This document shows, in pieces, positions 15,045 to 24,364 of a DNA stretch of 32,217 nt. Source of the stretch: Polynucleobacter meluiroseus (GTDB lineage: Bacteria; Pseudomonadota; Gammaproteobacteria; Burkholderiales; Burkholderiaceae); contig CAMBBT010000005.1 in the NCBI GenBank assembly GCA_945864455.1, forward strand, positions 1 to 32,217, read 5' to 3'. Below the pieces are notes generated by a model. That model searched no databases. It was not told the origin of the DNA and saw nothing but the letters and a program-made list of their open reading frames with translations. The first letter of the stretch is position 1. Each line of letters opens with the position of its first letter. The position numbers were made by a program, and so were the translations under genes.

Positions 15045-15524
15045 TTAGTGCTTCATTGCTCCACCAGGTTGGCCCATGGCATTGACTGGCATCTTCACTT
15101 CAACTTCGCCAGCCTTAGCAAACTTGAGTTTGACTGGAACAGATTCACCAGCAGTCAAGGGGGCTTTAATGTTCATAAACATCAGATGTAAACCACCTGG
15201 CTTTAATTCAATAGAACCGCCAGCTGGCACAGTAATGTCTTTTACCTGACGCATTTTCATCACATTACCTTCCATTGCCATCTCATGTAATTGCACTTCA
15301 CCAGCGAGGGGTGAGCTTGCAGAGACCAATTGGTCAGTAGTACCTTTATTTTCAATCTTCATGAAGCCGCCGGCTACCTGCTGACCAGGAACAGTTGCAC
15401 GGGTATAGGCATTTTCAATTTTGATTGGGCCAACAAGGGCGTTTTGTGCCAATAGCGAGCTACTGAAGGCGATACCCGTAGTAGCAAGTAAGTAAACGAG
15501 ATGGTTTTTGCGGATATTGATCAT
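15045..15524 (-). CDS. PCu(A)C family copper chaperone, secreted
   Basis: 159 aa; signal peptide; IENAYTRATVPGQQVAGGFMKIENKG; HEMAMEGNVMKMRQ...LKPGGLHLMFMNIKAPL copper-ligand motif. Confidence 0.9.
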   Translation of the reverse strand: MINIRKNHLVYLLATTGIAFSSSLLAQNALVGPIKIENAYTRATVPGQQVAGGFMKIENKGTTDQLVSASSPLAGEVQLHEMAMEGNVMKMRQVKDITVPAGGSIELKPGGLHLMFMNIKAPLTAGESVPVKLKFAKAGEVEVKMPVNAMGQPGGAMKH

Positions 15525-15558
15525 TGAGTAATTTTATCGAACTTTTACTTTGCCATGC

Positions 15559-15581
15559 AAAAAGGGGCTTGCGCCCCTTTT
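15559..15581 (-). terminator. Rho-independent terminator after tctA
   Basis: Stem AAAAGGGGC/GCCCCTTTT, 4-nt loop, U run on the minus-strand transcript. Confidence 0.85.
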
Positions 15582-15616
15582 CAACTAGATCAGACTGGTT
15601 TTTGACCAGCCAAACT

Positions 15617-17116
15617 TTATGCAGCAACAGCCTTTTTCTTACCAATCAACTTGCCAATCAATGGCCAGAAGAGCAACAGTAAGGCCAATGTAGTGATCGC
15701 ACCTACCAAGTAGTTAGAGAAGAAAATATCTAAGCTTCCCTGTGAGAACAACATGGATTGACGGAAAGAATCTTCTGCACGGTCGCCCAATACTAAGGCT
15801 AATACCATTGGTGCCATTGGGTAGTCGAGTTTTTTGAAGGCATAGCCCAAAACACCGAAGCCCATCATCAACCAAACGTCAAACATCGCATTGTGAACAG
15901 TGTATGCACCTACCGCACAAATCACAATAATGACTGGTGCAATGATTGAGAACGGAATTCTCAAGATCGAAGCAAACAATGGCACGCAAGTTAGAACAAC
16001 AAACAAGCCAGCCAAGTTACCTAAGTACATACTGGCAATCAAGCCCCAAACAAAGTCTGGCTTCTCAACGAAGAGCAATGGACCAGGCTGCAAGCCCCAG
16101 ATCAGGAGACCACCAAGCAATACCGCCGCTGTTGGTGAACCTGGGATACCCAGAGATAACATTGGCAGAAGTGCTGCCGTACCTGCAGCATGGGCCGCAG
16201 TTTCTGGAGCAACAATACCTTCCATTTTGCCGCTACCAAACTGATCACTATCTTTGGATACGCGCTTAGCAACACCATACGCCATAAAGGAAGCTGGAGT
16301 AGCGCCACCTGGAGTGATACCCATCCAGCAACCAATCAAACAGCTACGCAATGAAGTAGCCCAGTATTTTGGTAACTGCTTCCAAGTTTCCCAAACTACC
16401 TTAGCGCGAATCTTGGCAGCTGCGCCTTTGAATGCAAGGCCCTCTTCCATCGATAGCAAGATCTCACCAATACCAAACAAACCGATCACAGCAATCAAGA
16501 AGTCAAAACCACGCATCAACTCTGGATTACCAAATGTCAAACGCAATTGACCTGTAACCGTATCCATACCAACAGTAGCCAAGCCAAAGCCCAGCATCAT
16601 GGCTGAAATCGTTTTAAACGGCGACCCCTTATTCATGCCCACGAAACTACAGAACGTCAGTAAGTAAACCGAGAAGAACTCCGGGGGCCCAAATTGCAAT
16701 GCAAACTTAGCAACCAACGGAGCTAAGAAGGTAATCATCACGATCGCAAAGAACGCGCCTATGAATGAAGAGGTAAACGCTGCAGTTAAAGCCTCACCTG
16801 CTTTGCCATTCCGAGCCATTGGATAACCATCAAAGGTTGTTGCAACAGACCACGGCTCACCTGGAATATTAAAGAGAATAGAGGTAATCGCTCCACCAAA
16901 TAATGCACCCCAATAAATGCAAGAGAGCATGATGATGGCTGAAGTTGGTGGCATTGTGAAGGTCAATGGCAACAGAATCGCAATGCCGTTTGCACCGCCC
17001 AGCCCTGGCAATACACCAATGATCACGCCAAGTGTGACACCAATCAACATCAACAATAAGTTAAAGGGTGTCATTGCAATGGCAAAACCATTGAATAGAG
17101 CGTTAATTTCTTCCAA
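15617..17116 (-). CDS. tctA: Tripartite tricarboxylate transporter, large membrane subunit TctA
   Basis: 499 aa; VLPGLGGANGIAILLPLTFTMPPTSAIIMLSCIYWGALFGGAITSILFNIPGEPWSVATTFDGYPMARNGKAGEAL. Confidence 0.94.
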   Translation of the reverse strand: MEEINALFNGFAIAMTPFNLLLMLIGVTLGVIIGVLPGLGGANGIAILLPLTFTMPPTSAIIMLSCIYWGALFGGAITSILFNIPGEPWSVATTFDGYPMARNGKAGEALTAAFTSSFIGAFFAIVMITFLAPLVAKFALQFGPPEFFSVYLLTFCSFVGMNKGSPFKTISAMMLGFGLATVGMDTVTGQLRLTFGNPELMRGFDFLIAVIGLFGIGEILLSMEEGLAFKGAAAKIRAKVVWETWKQLPKYWATSLRSCLIGCWMGITPGGATPASFMAYGVAKRVSKDSDQFGSGKMEGIVAPETAAHAAGTAALLPMLSLGIPGSPTAAVLLGGLLIWGLQPGPLLFVEKPDFVWGLIASMYLGNLAGLFVVLTCVPLFASILRIPFSIIAPVIIVICAVGAYTVHNAMFDVWLMMGFGVLGYAFKKLDYPMAPMVLALVLGDRAEDSFRQSMLFSQGSLDIFFSNYLVGAITTLALLLLFWPLIGKLIGKKKAVAA

Positions 17117-17156
17117 CTTGTACTCCTTTTTTTCTAATCTTTTTTAATTGTATTTT

Positions 17157-17684
17157 TTAGTTCACGCCAACAAACTCGAGCGGATTAAACCACGAGCCAT
17201 GTGGCAATGGAACTTGGAACCAGAACTCGAACATGAGGTAAAGCGCTACGGTCACCCCAACGGATACCGCAATTGCTTTCCAAATTGGATATTTGCCTAA
17301 CCACACCATAAAGATTGCGATGTAGAGGGCTGAAGCAACATAGATACCAATTAATTGCACACCAAGAACAAAAACAATTGCTGGCAATAAGACCGCCATT
17401 ACTTGTTTGAGAGGCTCCCTCCCAACAAACGATTCTGTTTTCTTTTTCTTATCAACGATTACCGCTTGATATAGGGTTGCAGAGCTTGAGAGAAGAATGA
17501 TCAAGCTGATATAGAACGGGAAATATCCCGCTTCTGGACCGTCACTACCCCAACTTGCGCCTAACTTGAGGCTTCCAATCATTACTGTTAGACCAAACGC
17601 AAGGAACAAGATAGCGGTAATGATATCCATTGCTCTTACGCTGATTGCTGAGTCTTCATTTGAATTATTTGCTTGTTCAGACAT
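17157..17684 (-). CDS. tctB: Tripartite tricarboxylate transporter, small membrane subunit TctB
   Basis: 175 aa, four predicted TM helices, GASWGSDGPEAGYFPFYISLII motif; between tctC and tctA. Confidence 0.88.
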   Translation of the reverse strand: MSEQANNSNEDSAISVRAMDIITAILFLAFGLTVMIGSLKLGASWGSDGPEAGYFPFYISLIILLSSSATLYQAVIVDKKKKTESFVGREPLKQVMAVLLPAIVFVLGVQLIGIYVASALYIAIFMVWLGKYPIWKAIAVSVGVTVALYLMFEFWFQVPLPHGSWFNPLEFVGVN

Positions 17685-17722
17685 TTTTTTTCACTAGTAA
17701 AAGTTGATTAATACACTTACTT

Positions 17723-17753
17723 AAAAAATAGGACCCCCAGTGGAGGTCCTATC
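17723..17753 (-). terminator. Stem-loop terminator/attenuator between tctC and tctB
   Basis: Minus strand: ATAGGACC-(9 nt)-GGTCCTAT followed by TTTTTT. Confidence 0.8.
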
Positions 17754-17767
17754 TCGATTCCTAAAAA

Positions 17768-18769
17768 TTACTTAGCCAAGAAACCTGCTTCAGTCATTAA
17801 CTGCTTATGGAGTACTTCATTCAGAGTTAACCAGTTTCTAAACTCTTTACCAGTCATAAATGTCTGATTGAATGCACCGTCAGCCATGAACTTCTTCCAC
17901 TCTGGTGTAGCTCGTACTTTTTTAAACAATTCAATAAAGAAATCAACTTGCTCTTGAGTTACGCCTGGAGCCATGAAAATACCACGCAGCATCACATAGT
18001 CAGTTGTTACTCCCGCCTCTTTGCAAGTGGGTACGTCATACCATGATTGAGTATCCGTAATTTTTTCTTTATAAGGCATGCGGGTGTCATCAAATACGCA
18101 TAATGCACGTAATTTGTTAGCACGCCACTGAGCTACTGCCTCAATAGGATTATTGACAGTTGAATCAATATGATTGCCAACGAGTTGAACAGCAACGTCT
18201 CCACCCCCCTTAAACGGGATGTAGATGAACTTTGCACCTGTGGCCTTTTCAAGGGCAACGGTAATGATCTGATCTTCTTGTTTAGAACCAGTACCACCCA
18301 TCTTGAACTTGCCTTGTGCTGCTTTAGCGGCATCGATATATTCCTTGGCTGTCTTATATGGCTTATCAACGTTATTCCACAAAACAAACTGGTCTAATGC
18401 CAACATGGCCACTGGAGTGATGTCTTGCCAGTTAAATGGAACACCGGTTGCCAATGGAGTAGTAAACAAATTGGAAAGTGTGATCACAATCTTATGAGGG
18501 TCGCCTTTAGCCTCTTTCATTGCCAAGAAACCTTCAGCACCAGCACCAGCACCTTTATTGACTGGAATGATTGACTGCTTCATCAAATTATTTTTTGTGA
18601 CGATGCCTTGGATCATACGAGCCATTTGGTCAGCGCCACCGCCAGGACCGGCGGGAATGATAAATTCAACAGGCTTAGTGGGCTCCCATGCAGCGAATGC
18701 AGGTGATACGCCAGCAACACCGAGGGCTAATGCGGTGGAAATCAATGCCCCTTTTAACTTCATCTTCAT
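17768..18769 (-). CDS. tctC: Tripartite tricarboxylate transporter substrate-binding protein (TctC/Bug family)
   Basis: 333 aa, signal peptide, AWEPTKPVEFIIPAGPGGGADQMARMI; AGAGAEGFLAMKEAKGDPHKIVITLSN; AGGAGC RBS. Confidence 0.92.
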   Translation of the reverse strand: MKMKLKGALISTALALGVAGVSPAFAAWEPTKPVEFIIPAGPGGGADQMARMIQGIVTKNNLMKQSIIPVNKGAGAGAEGFLAMKEAKGDPHKIVITLSNLFTTPLATGVPFNWQDITPVAMLALDQFVLWNNVDKPYKTAKEYIDAAKAAQGKFKMGGTGSKQEDQIITVALEKATGAKFIYIPFKGGGDVAVQLVGNHIDSTVNNPIEAVAQWRANKLRALCVFDDTRMPYKEKITDTQSWYDVPTCKEAGVTTDYVMLRGIFMAPGVTQEQVDFFIELFKKVRATPEWKKFMADGAFNQTFMTGKEFRNWLTLNEVLHKQLMTEAGFLAK

Positions 18770-19054
18770 TAATGCGCTCCTATAAATGGTTTACCAATTT
18801 ATTTTTGGCTTATTTAATGTGTGTGATTTTTAAACAAGATGGGTAACATAAACATGACTGCCATCAATAATTTTAAAATCGGTCCAAAGGAGTTTCTGCA
18901 ATCTAGTGGAAACACCTATCAAACAAGCCAAAGACAAGTTCAGTGTACTTATATCTAGACTGAAAAAACCTACTGAATGAACAAAAAAGTACAAAATGAG
19001 TATGGTTATCTATCCTGTTTTGAATCAAATCTAAGTATTTACCCTGATTAAGCC

Positions 19055-19130
19055 TGGTGCCGCTTGCCGGAATCGAACTGGCGACCTTTTCATTACGAAT
19101 GAACTGCTCTACCAACTGAGCTAAAGCGGC
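19055..19130 (-). tRNA. tRNA-Thr (anticodon CGU)
   Basis: GCCGCTT TA GCTC AGTTGGTA GAGC A GTTCA TTCGTAA TGAAA AGGTC GCCAG TTCGATT CCGGC AAGCGGC ACCA; 76 nt with encoded CCA. Confidence 0.95.
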
Positions 19131-19144
19131 AAATCGGTTTGATT

Positions 19145-19612
19145 CTAGCGGAAACGATCAAGCAGCTTTTTGCTGACTTTATCGAGCTGCGTGGCATCTT
19201 TAATTAGAAATTGTAGGCCATTTGAATCCGCAATCAGTAAGGTATTACCAGCGATTCTGCGGATGTCTTCCTCACCCTTAAGACGAATACGCGTTGGTCC
19301 ACGGTCCGTTTCAATATCCCAAATACTGGGCGTAGCAAATGTAGATACCTGGGTAATTTTTTCAATGACCGGCATAAATTCTCGGGCAGCCAACTCTTCT
19401 TCAATCAGTATGAGCTCTGCTTCTGGAATCAGTGCAACATCTGGGAACCAGCATACTTCGTTTCCAGACTGATTCATGATGCCGATACCAGCAGCAGGTG
19501 CAGTAATTGGAAATGCTCGCACGGGATATACGCCAATATGGCGATCACCCTTTGCGTCAATGAAAATCAAGTTTCCAAGCGCATCCCGTTCTAGTAGATG
19601 GGACTTATTCAT
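19145..19612 (-). CDS. DUF1854 family protein, cyanophycin-locus associated
   Basis: 155 aa; VYPVRAFPITAPAAGIGIMNQSGNEVCWFPDVALIPEAELILIEEELAAREFMPVIEKI; ATG overlaps the stop of the ABC transporter gene (ATGA). Confidence 0.82.
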   Translation of the reverse strand: MNKSHLLERDALGNLIFIDAKGDRHIGVYPVRAFPITAPAAGIGIMNQSGNEVCWFPDVALIPEAELILIEEELAAREFMPVIEKITQVSTFATPSIWDIETDRGPTRIRLKGEEDIRRIAGNTLLIADSNGLQFLIKDATQLDKVSKKLLDRFR

Positions 19613-21966
19613 ACTCCACCCCCAATATTCTTAGCAAGAAGATCTAATTTTTCTATCTGCTTTTGTTGCTGCTGTTCTGCTCGAGGCTCCTCAAGACTCT
19701 CACCAATCGCTCCGCCCTCAACCAACTCGGCAGCATGACGGAGTTGCGCCTGATATAGAGTGAAATAAGCGCCCTGGGATTCCATTAATTGCTCATGCGA
19801 GCCAATCTCGACAATCTCGCCCTTATCAAGTACTACCAGGCGGTCAGCCTTTCTCAGAGTCGAGAGGCGATGTGCAATCGCAATAGTTGTTCGGCCCTTC
19901 ACTAGGTTATCTAATGCGCGTTGAATTTCTTTTTCAGTAGTTGTATCAACTGAAGACGTAGCTTCATCCAAGATTAAGATGCTTGGGTTAATCAGGAGTG
20001 CGCGTGCAATCGAGATACGTTGACGCTCGCCACCCGATAAAGATTGGCCTCGCTCACCAACTAAGGAGTCGTAGCCCAACGGTAATCTGAGAATAAATTC
20101 GTGAGCATGCGCAGCGCGGGCAGCTTCAATAATTTCTTCTCGAGTCGCATCAGACTTTCCATAGGCAATATTCTCTGCAATCGTGCCAAAGAACAAGAAT
20201 GGCTCTTGCAAGACTAAACCAATGCGCTTGCGATAGTCAGAGATTCGAATGCTGCGAATATCACGCCCATCTAAAGAGATTGAGCCTGCACTCACATCAT
20301 AGAAACGGCAGATCAAATTCACTAAGGTGCTCTTACCCGAACCGCTATGCCCTACTAAGCCAATCATTTCACCAGGAGCAATATCTAAATCAATCCCTTT
20401 GGATACCGCACGGTTGCCGTAGCGAAAACCTACTCCCAGCAAGGAGAGGCGACCCTGAACTGGCCCCAGTGGTGCTGGGTTGATGGGCTCAGGAACACTC
20501 GAAACGTGATCCAAAATATCAAAAATACGCTTAGCACCCGCGGCTGCTTTTTGTGTATGAGAAACAATCCGGCTCATCGAGTCTAGGCGAATATAAAAAC
20601 GCCCGATGTAGGCCAAGAAGGCAATCAATACTCCGACTGTTACCTTTTGATGCGCAACCTGCCAAATACCAAAACCCCAAACCACTAGTAAACCTGTTTC
20701 AGTGAGTAAAGTGACTGTGGGAGAAAATAATCCCCAGACACGGTTTACACGATCATTGACTTGTAAGTTATGTTTATTGGAATCTACGAATCGTTTTAGT
20801 TCACGATCTTCTTGAGCAAATGCTTTGACCACCCGAATACCTGGGATAGTATCAGCCAAGATATTAGTCACCTCAGACCAGATACGATCAATCTTTTCAA
20901 AGCCAAAACGTAAGCGATCGCGCACAACATGAATCATCCAGACAATGAAGGGTAATGGAGCTAATGTCACTAAAGCAAGCAAAGGGTCAATCGATACCAA
21001 GATTGCTGCAGTCATGGTGATCATCAATACATCGGTTATAAAATCTAGGGCATACAAGGATAAGAAAACGCAAATCCGATCAGTCTCTGCACCAATGCGG
21101 GCAATCAAGTCGCCAGTACGTTTGCCGCCAAAATACTCCAGTGAAAGTTTGAGCAAGTGTTCAAAAGTAGTATTACGTAAATCGGCACCAATGCGCTCAC
21201 TCACCAAAGCAAGTAAGTAAGTTTTCCACCAACCCAAACCCCAAGCAACAATTGCAGCCCCAAACAATGCGAGCAAATACATGCTGGCCAAATGAAAATC
21301 AATTGGATTGCCTTTCTCATATGGAATCAAGACATGGTCCATCAATGGCATCGTGAGATAAGGCGGGATGAGTGTTGCACCAGTTGATAAGAAAGTCAGT
21401 ACAAAACCGAGTGCGAGTTGTTTTTTGTATGGCTTTGCAAAACGCCAGAGTTTAAATAAGGTCCACGTAGAAGGTGGAGCATCATCCTCTGGATCACAGG
21501 TAGGACATGAATCTGATTTAGTAGATTTTGGACTCAAGCAAACTGGACAAACTTGTTTGTCGTACTCACTTGCCTCACCCTTGCTTTGCTCTTCACCTTT
21601 GGTGAGTTGCTTAAAGCTCAACTGTAGACGCAGAACTTGTGGATTTACTGCAAGAGTGAAATACCAGGCTCTAAGCAAACTGTCAGAAGTTTCCAGTCTA
21701 AGATGGCCGACTCCAGCATGGTCTCCGTGAGCCAAATGCTGCCCTCGCTCTAAAGACCAGGAATCAAATTGCTTGCCATCAGTCCAAAAAAGGCCCTCTT
21801 CACTTAGCAAAAGCAGGCTTTTTTCAAAGCGCAAATCTGCGTCTAAATCCAACTCAACCCATGCTAGCAGGGCATCTAAGCTCCGGATCGGGGATTTTTC
21901 GTCCTGCAAAATCAACTGCCAATAGCTTGGTAAGCTTGAGGCGAAAGGTAGGATTTCTGGCTTCAT
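19609..21966 (-). CDS. ABC transporter, permease-ATPase fusion with N-terminal extension and Zn ribbon, cyanophycin-locus associated
   Basis: 785 aa; Walker A GLVGHSGSGKSTL, signature LSGGERQRISIARALL, Walker B ILILDEATSSVD, six-TM exporter fold, and an N-terminal ~170-aa extension with CPVC-x10-CPTC. Confidence 0.9.
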   Translation of the reverse strand: MKPEILPFASSLPSYWQLILQDEKSPIRSLDALLAWVELDLDADLRFEKSLLLLSEEGLFWTDGKQFDSWSLERGQHLAHGDHAGVGHLRLETSDSLLRAWYFTLAVNPQVLRLQLSFKQLTKGEEQSKGEASEYDKQVCPVCLSPKSTKSDSCPTCDPEDDAPPSTWTLFKLWRFAKPYKKQLALGFVLTFLSTGATLIPPYLTMPLMDHVLIPYEKGNPIDFHLASMYLLALFGAAIVAWGLGWWKTYLLALVSERIGADLRNTTFEHLLKLSLEYFGGKRTGDLIARIGAETDRICVFLSLYALDFITDVLMITMTAAILVSIDPLLALVTLAPLPFIVWMIHVVRDRLRFGFEKIDRIWSEVTNILADTIPGIRVVKAFAQEDRELKRFVDSNKHNLQVNDRVNRVWGLFSPTVTLLTETGLLVVWGFGIWQVAHQKVTVGVLIAFLAYIGRFYIRLDSMSRIVSHTQKAAAGAKRIFDILDHVSSVPEPINPAPLGPVQGRLSLLGVGFRYGNRAVSKGIDLDIAPGEMIGLVGHSGSGKSTLVNLICRFYDVSAGSISLDGRDIRSIRISDYRKRIGLVLQEPFLFFGTIAENIAYGKSDATREEIIEAARAAHAHEFILRLPLGYDSLVGERGQSLSGGERQRISIARALLINPSILILDEATSSVDTTTEKEIQRALDNLVKGRTTIAIAHRLSTLRKADRLVVLDKGEIVEIGSHEQLMESQGAYFTLYQAQLRHAAELVEGGAIGESLEEPRAEQQQQKQIEKLDLLAKNIGGGV

Positions 21967-22020
21967 AGATACTAAAAGTATAGTGGAGCTAGTTTTTTTA
22001 GATTTATCGCTCCTGTCAAC

Positions 22021-22034
22021 TTTAGAGCTCTAAA
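22021..22034. promoter_or_regulatory. Perfect 14-bp palindrome in the divergent ABC transporter/cphA intergenic region
   Basis: TTTAGAG|CTCTAAA; location between divergent starts at 21966 and 22172. Confidence 0.35.
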
Positions 22035-22171
22035 AAGCGTTGCATTATGTAAGTAGGTCTTTTTATGTATTTTTGCCAATTTTGTGAGTTTTAAATAAAA
22101 ACTAGAAACAAGAGAGACTGTCCGAAGCGTTATAGCCAAATCCTGGCTCCAGCACTCTCAACACCCCACAC

Positions 22172-24364
22172 ATGCCCCAATTACTTGATAAATCCATTGA
22201 GATCCTGAGCGTTAAGCATCTCCGTGGCCCCAATATGTGGACCTACCATCCCGTCATTGAGGTTTGGCTTGATATTGGTGATTTGGAGGACTATCCCTCC
22301 AATCTCATTCCTGGTTTTTATGGCCGTCTAGTCAAAGCCCTTCCTAGTCTGGTTGAACATCGTTGCAGTTATGGAGAAACCGGCGGTTTCTTAAAGCGGG
22401 TTGAAGAAGGCACTTGGCCAGCACATATTCTGGAACATCTCACACTTGAGCTGCAAAATTTAGCCGGTATTCCGGGTGGCTTTGGCAAAGCGCGTGATGG
22501 TGATCGCCGGGGAGTTTACAAAGTGATGGTGAGCGCTATTAATGAAGAAGTGACTCTCACTGCCCTTAAATACGCGCGTGATCTGTACTTAGCCTTAGTG
22601 CAAGATAACAAAGATTGTGTTGTGCAAGTTCAAACTATTATTGAAGAGCTACGTGATCTAGGCGATGATCTTTTACTGGGACCAAGCACAGCATGTATTG
22701 TGAATGCTGCAGAAGAGCGCGGCATTCCTTCAATCCGGCTATCCGAAGGCAATTTAGTCCAATTAGGTTATGGTGCTAAACAACGCCGTATCTGGACTGC
22801 AGAAACAGATCAAACCAGCGCGATTGCTGAAACAATTTCTAGAGATAAAGATCTAACTAAAAGCTTGCTGCGAAGCGCTGGCGTTCCTACGCCTGAAGGC
22901 AGAACAGTCACTAGCCCAGATGATGCATGGGAGGCTGCGCAAGATATTGGCCTGCCTGTAGTGGTCAAGCCAATTGACGGTAATCACGGTCGAGGTGTAT
23001 TCATTAACCTTTATACCCAACAAGAAATAGAAGCCGCTTATGCAGTAGCCATTGATGAAGGCAGTGAAGTGCTTGTTGAACGTCATATTATTGGTGATGA
23101 ACATCGCTTACTAGTAGTTGGTAATAAAGTCGTTGCTGCAGCTAAAGGCGAAACCGTTTGGGTTACTGGCGATGGCGAGCATACCGTGCATGAACTCATT
23201 CAGATTCAGATTAATTCTGATCCCCGTCGCGGCACTGCAGAAGAATGTCCACTTAATCCAGTTCGCATTGACTCAGCTGTTGAACTAGAGCTCGCGCGAC
23301 AACAGCTGACTGGTACTAGCATTCCTAGCTTAGATCAAAAAGTACTCATCCAAAGTAATGGCAACGTTGCTTTTGATGTAACCGATTTAGTTCATCCAGA
23401 CATTGCCCACCAAGTAGCCTTGGCTGCGCGCGTAGTTGGCCTTGAAATTGCTGGCGTTGATTTGGTTGCACAAGATATCAGTCGCCCAATGGCAGAGCAA
23501 AATGCTGCCATTGTGGAAGTCAATGCCGGCCCTGGTCTTTTAATGCATTTAAAACCAGCCAGTGGTAAGCCACAACCCGTTGGTAAAGAGATTGCTAACC
23601 ACCTCTTCCCTCCGGAGACGGATTTCCGGATTCCGGTTGTTGGCATTTGTGGTGAAAATGGCAAAACCCCTGTTGCAGAAATGATTGCTCACTTCTTGCG
23701 TCTTACCAATGCCTATGTTGGCCTCTCTTGCAGCAAAGGTTTATATCTTGGTAATCGCACAATTCTAAATACCAATATATCTAATTGGGAAAATGCACGT
23801 CGCACTTTATTAAACCGCACAGTAGAAGCAGTCGTGATTGAAAATAATCATCTCTCGATGCTGATTGAAGGTTTAGCTTACGATCGCTGCCAAGTTGGCG
23901 TGGTTCTCAATATAGACCCTAAGGCGAACTTTCCTCAATATGCAATCTACGATGAAGAACAAGTCTTTAGTATTGTCCGCACTCAAATTGACGTTGTGCT
24001 CCCGAGCGGCGTTGGTGTTCTCAATGCAGATGATCCCATGTGCGTTCAGATGGCAGAGCTCTGTGATGGTGAAGTCATCTTCTTTAGTGAAGATCCTAAT
24101 TCTGATGTTGTCAACACCCATCTACAAAATGGTGGTCGTGTAGTGCTAGTTGGCAAACAACAAATTACGCTTAAGTCTGGCAAGTTGGATCAAAAATCGA
24201 TTCCCGTGCCACGTCACTCAGAATCAAACTCTACTGCTCCATGGAGGGGGATGAACCTTGGCGCAGCAATTGCCGCAGCTTGGGCTTTAGATATTCCGTT
24301 TAATGTTATTGAGGTTGGCGCAGAAACATTTGTGCCAGATCTCACCACTACAACTGGGGTTTAA
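22172..24364 (+). CDS. CphA-like cyanophycin synthetase paralogue with degenerate, truncated Mur-ligase domain
   Basis: 730 aa; ILSVKHLRGPNMWTYHPVIEVWLDIGDLEDYPS, ATP-grasp (VVVKPIDGNHGRGVFINLYTQQEIE; AIVEVNAGPGLLMHLKP), P-loop region altered to CGENGKTPV, ends before the C-terminal Mur-ligase lobe. Confidence 0.92.
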   Translation: MPQLLDKSIEILSVKHLRGPNMWTYHPVIEVWLDIGDLEDYPSNLIPGFYGRLVKALPSLVEHRCSYGETGGFLKRVEEGTWPAHILEHLTLELQNLAGIPGGFGKARDGDRRGVYKVMVSAINEEVTLTALKYARDLYLALVQDNKDCVVQVQTIIEELRDLGDDLLLGPSTACIVNAAEERGIPSIRLSEGNLVQLGYGAKQRRIWTAETDQTSAIAETISRDKDLTKSLLRSAGVPTPEGRTVTSPDDAWEAAQDIGLPVVVKPIDGNHGRGVFINLYTQQEIEAAYAVAIDEGSEVLVERHIIGDEHRLLVVGNKVVAAAKGETVWVTGDGEHTVHELIQIQINSDPRRGTAEECPLNPVRIDSAVELELARQQLTGTSIPSLDQKVLIQSNGNVAFDVTDLVHPDIAHQVALAARVVGLEIAGVDLVAQDISRPMAEQNAAIVEVNAGPGLLMHLKPASGKPQPVGKEIANHLFPPETDFRIPVVGICGENGKTPVAEMIAHFLRLTNAYVGLSCSKGLYLGNRTILNTNISNWENARRTLLNRTVEAVVIENNHLSMLIEGLAYDRCQVGVVLNIDPKANFPQYAIYDEEQVFSIVRTQIDVVLPSGVGVLNADDPMCVQMAELCDGEVIFFSEDPNSDVVNTHLQNGGRVVLVGKQQITLKSGKLDQKSIPVPRHSESNSTAPWRGMNLGAAIAAAWALDIPFNVIEVGAETFVPDLTTTTGV

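Noticed and set aside
18790-19050. Short AT-rich region between tctC and tRNA-Thr as an integration (att) site
   Set aside because: No integrase, and no repeat of the tRNA 3' end was found nearby.
18903-19115. 70-aa ORF on - strand
   Set aside because: Overlaps the tRNA-Thr gene and has no protein-family signal; artefact of tRNA sequence.
22172-24364. First cphA-type gene as a pseudogene
   Set aside because: Long intact frame with conserved ATP-grasp and N-domain motifs and tight junction with cphA argue for a maintained, specialised protein.
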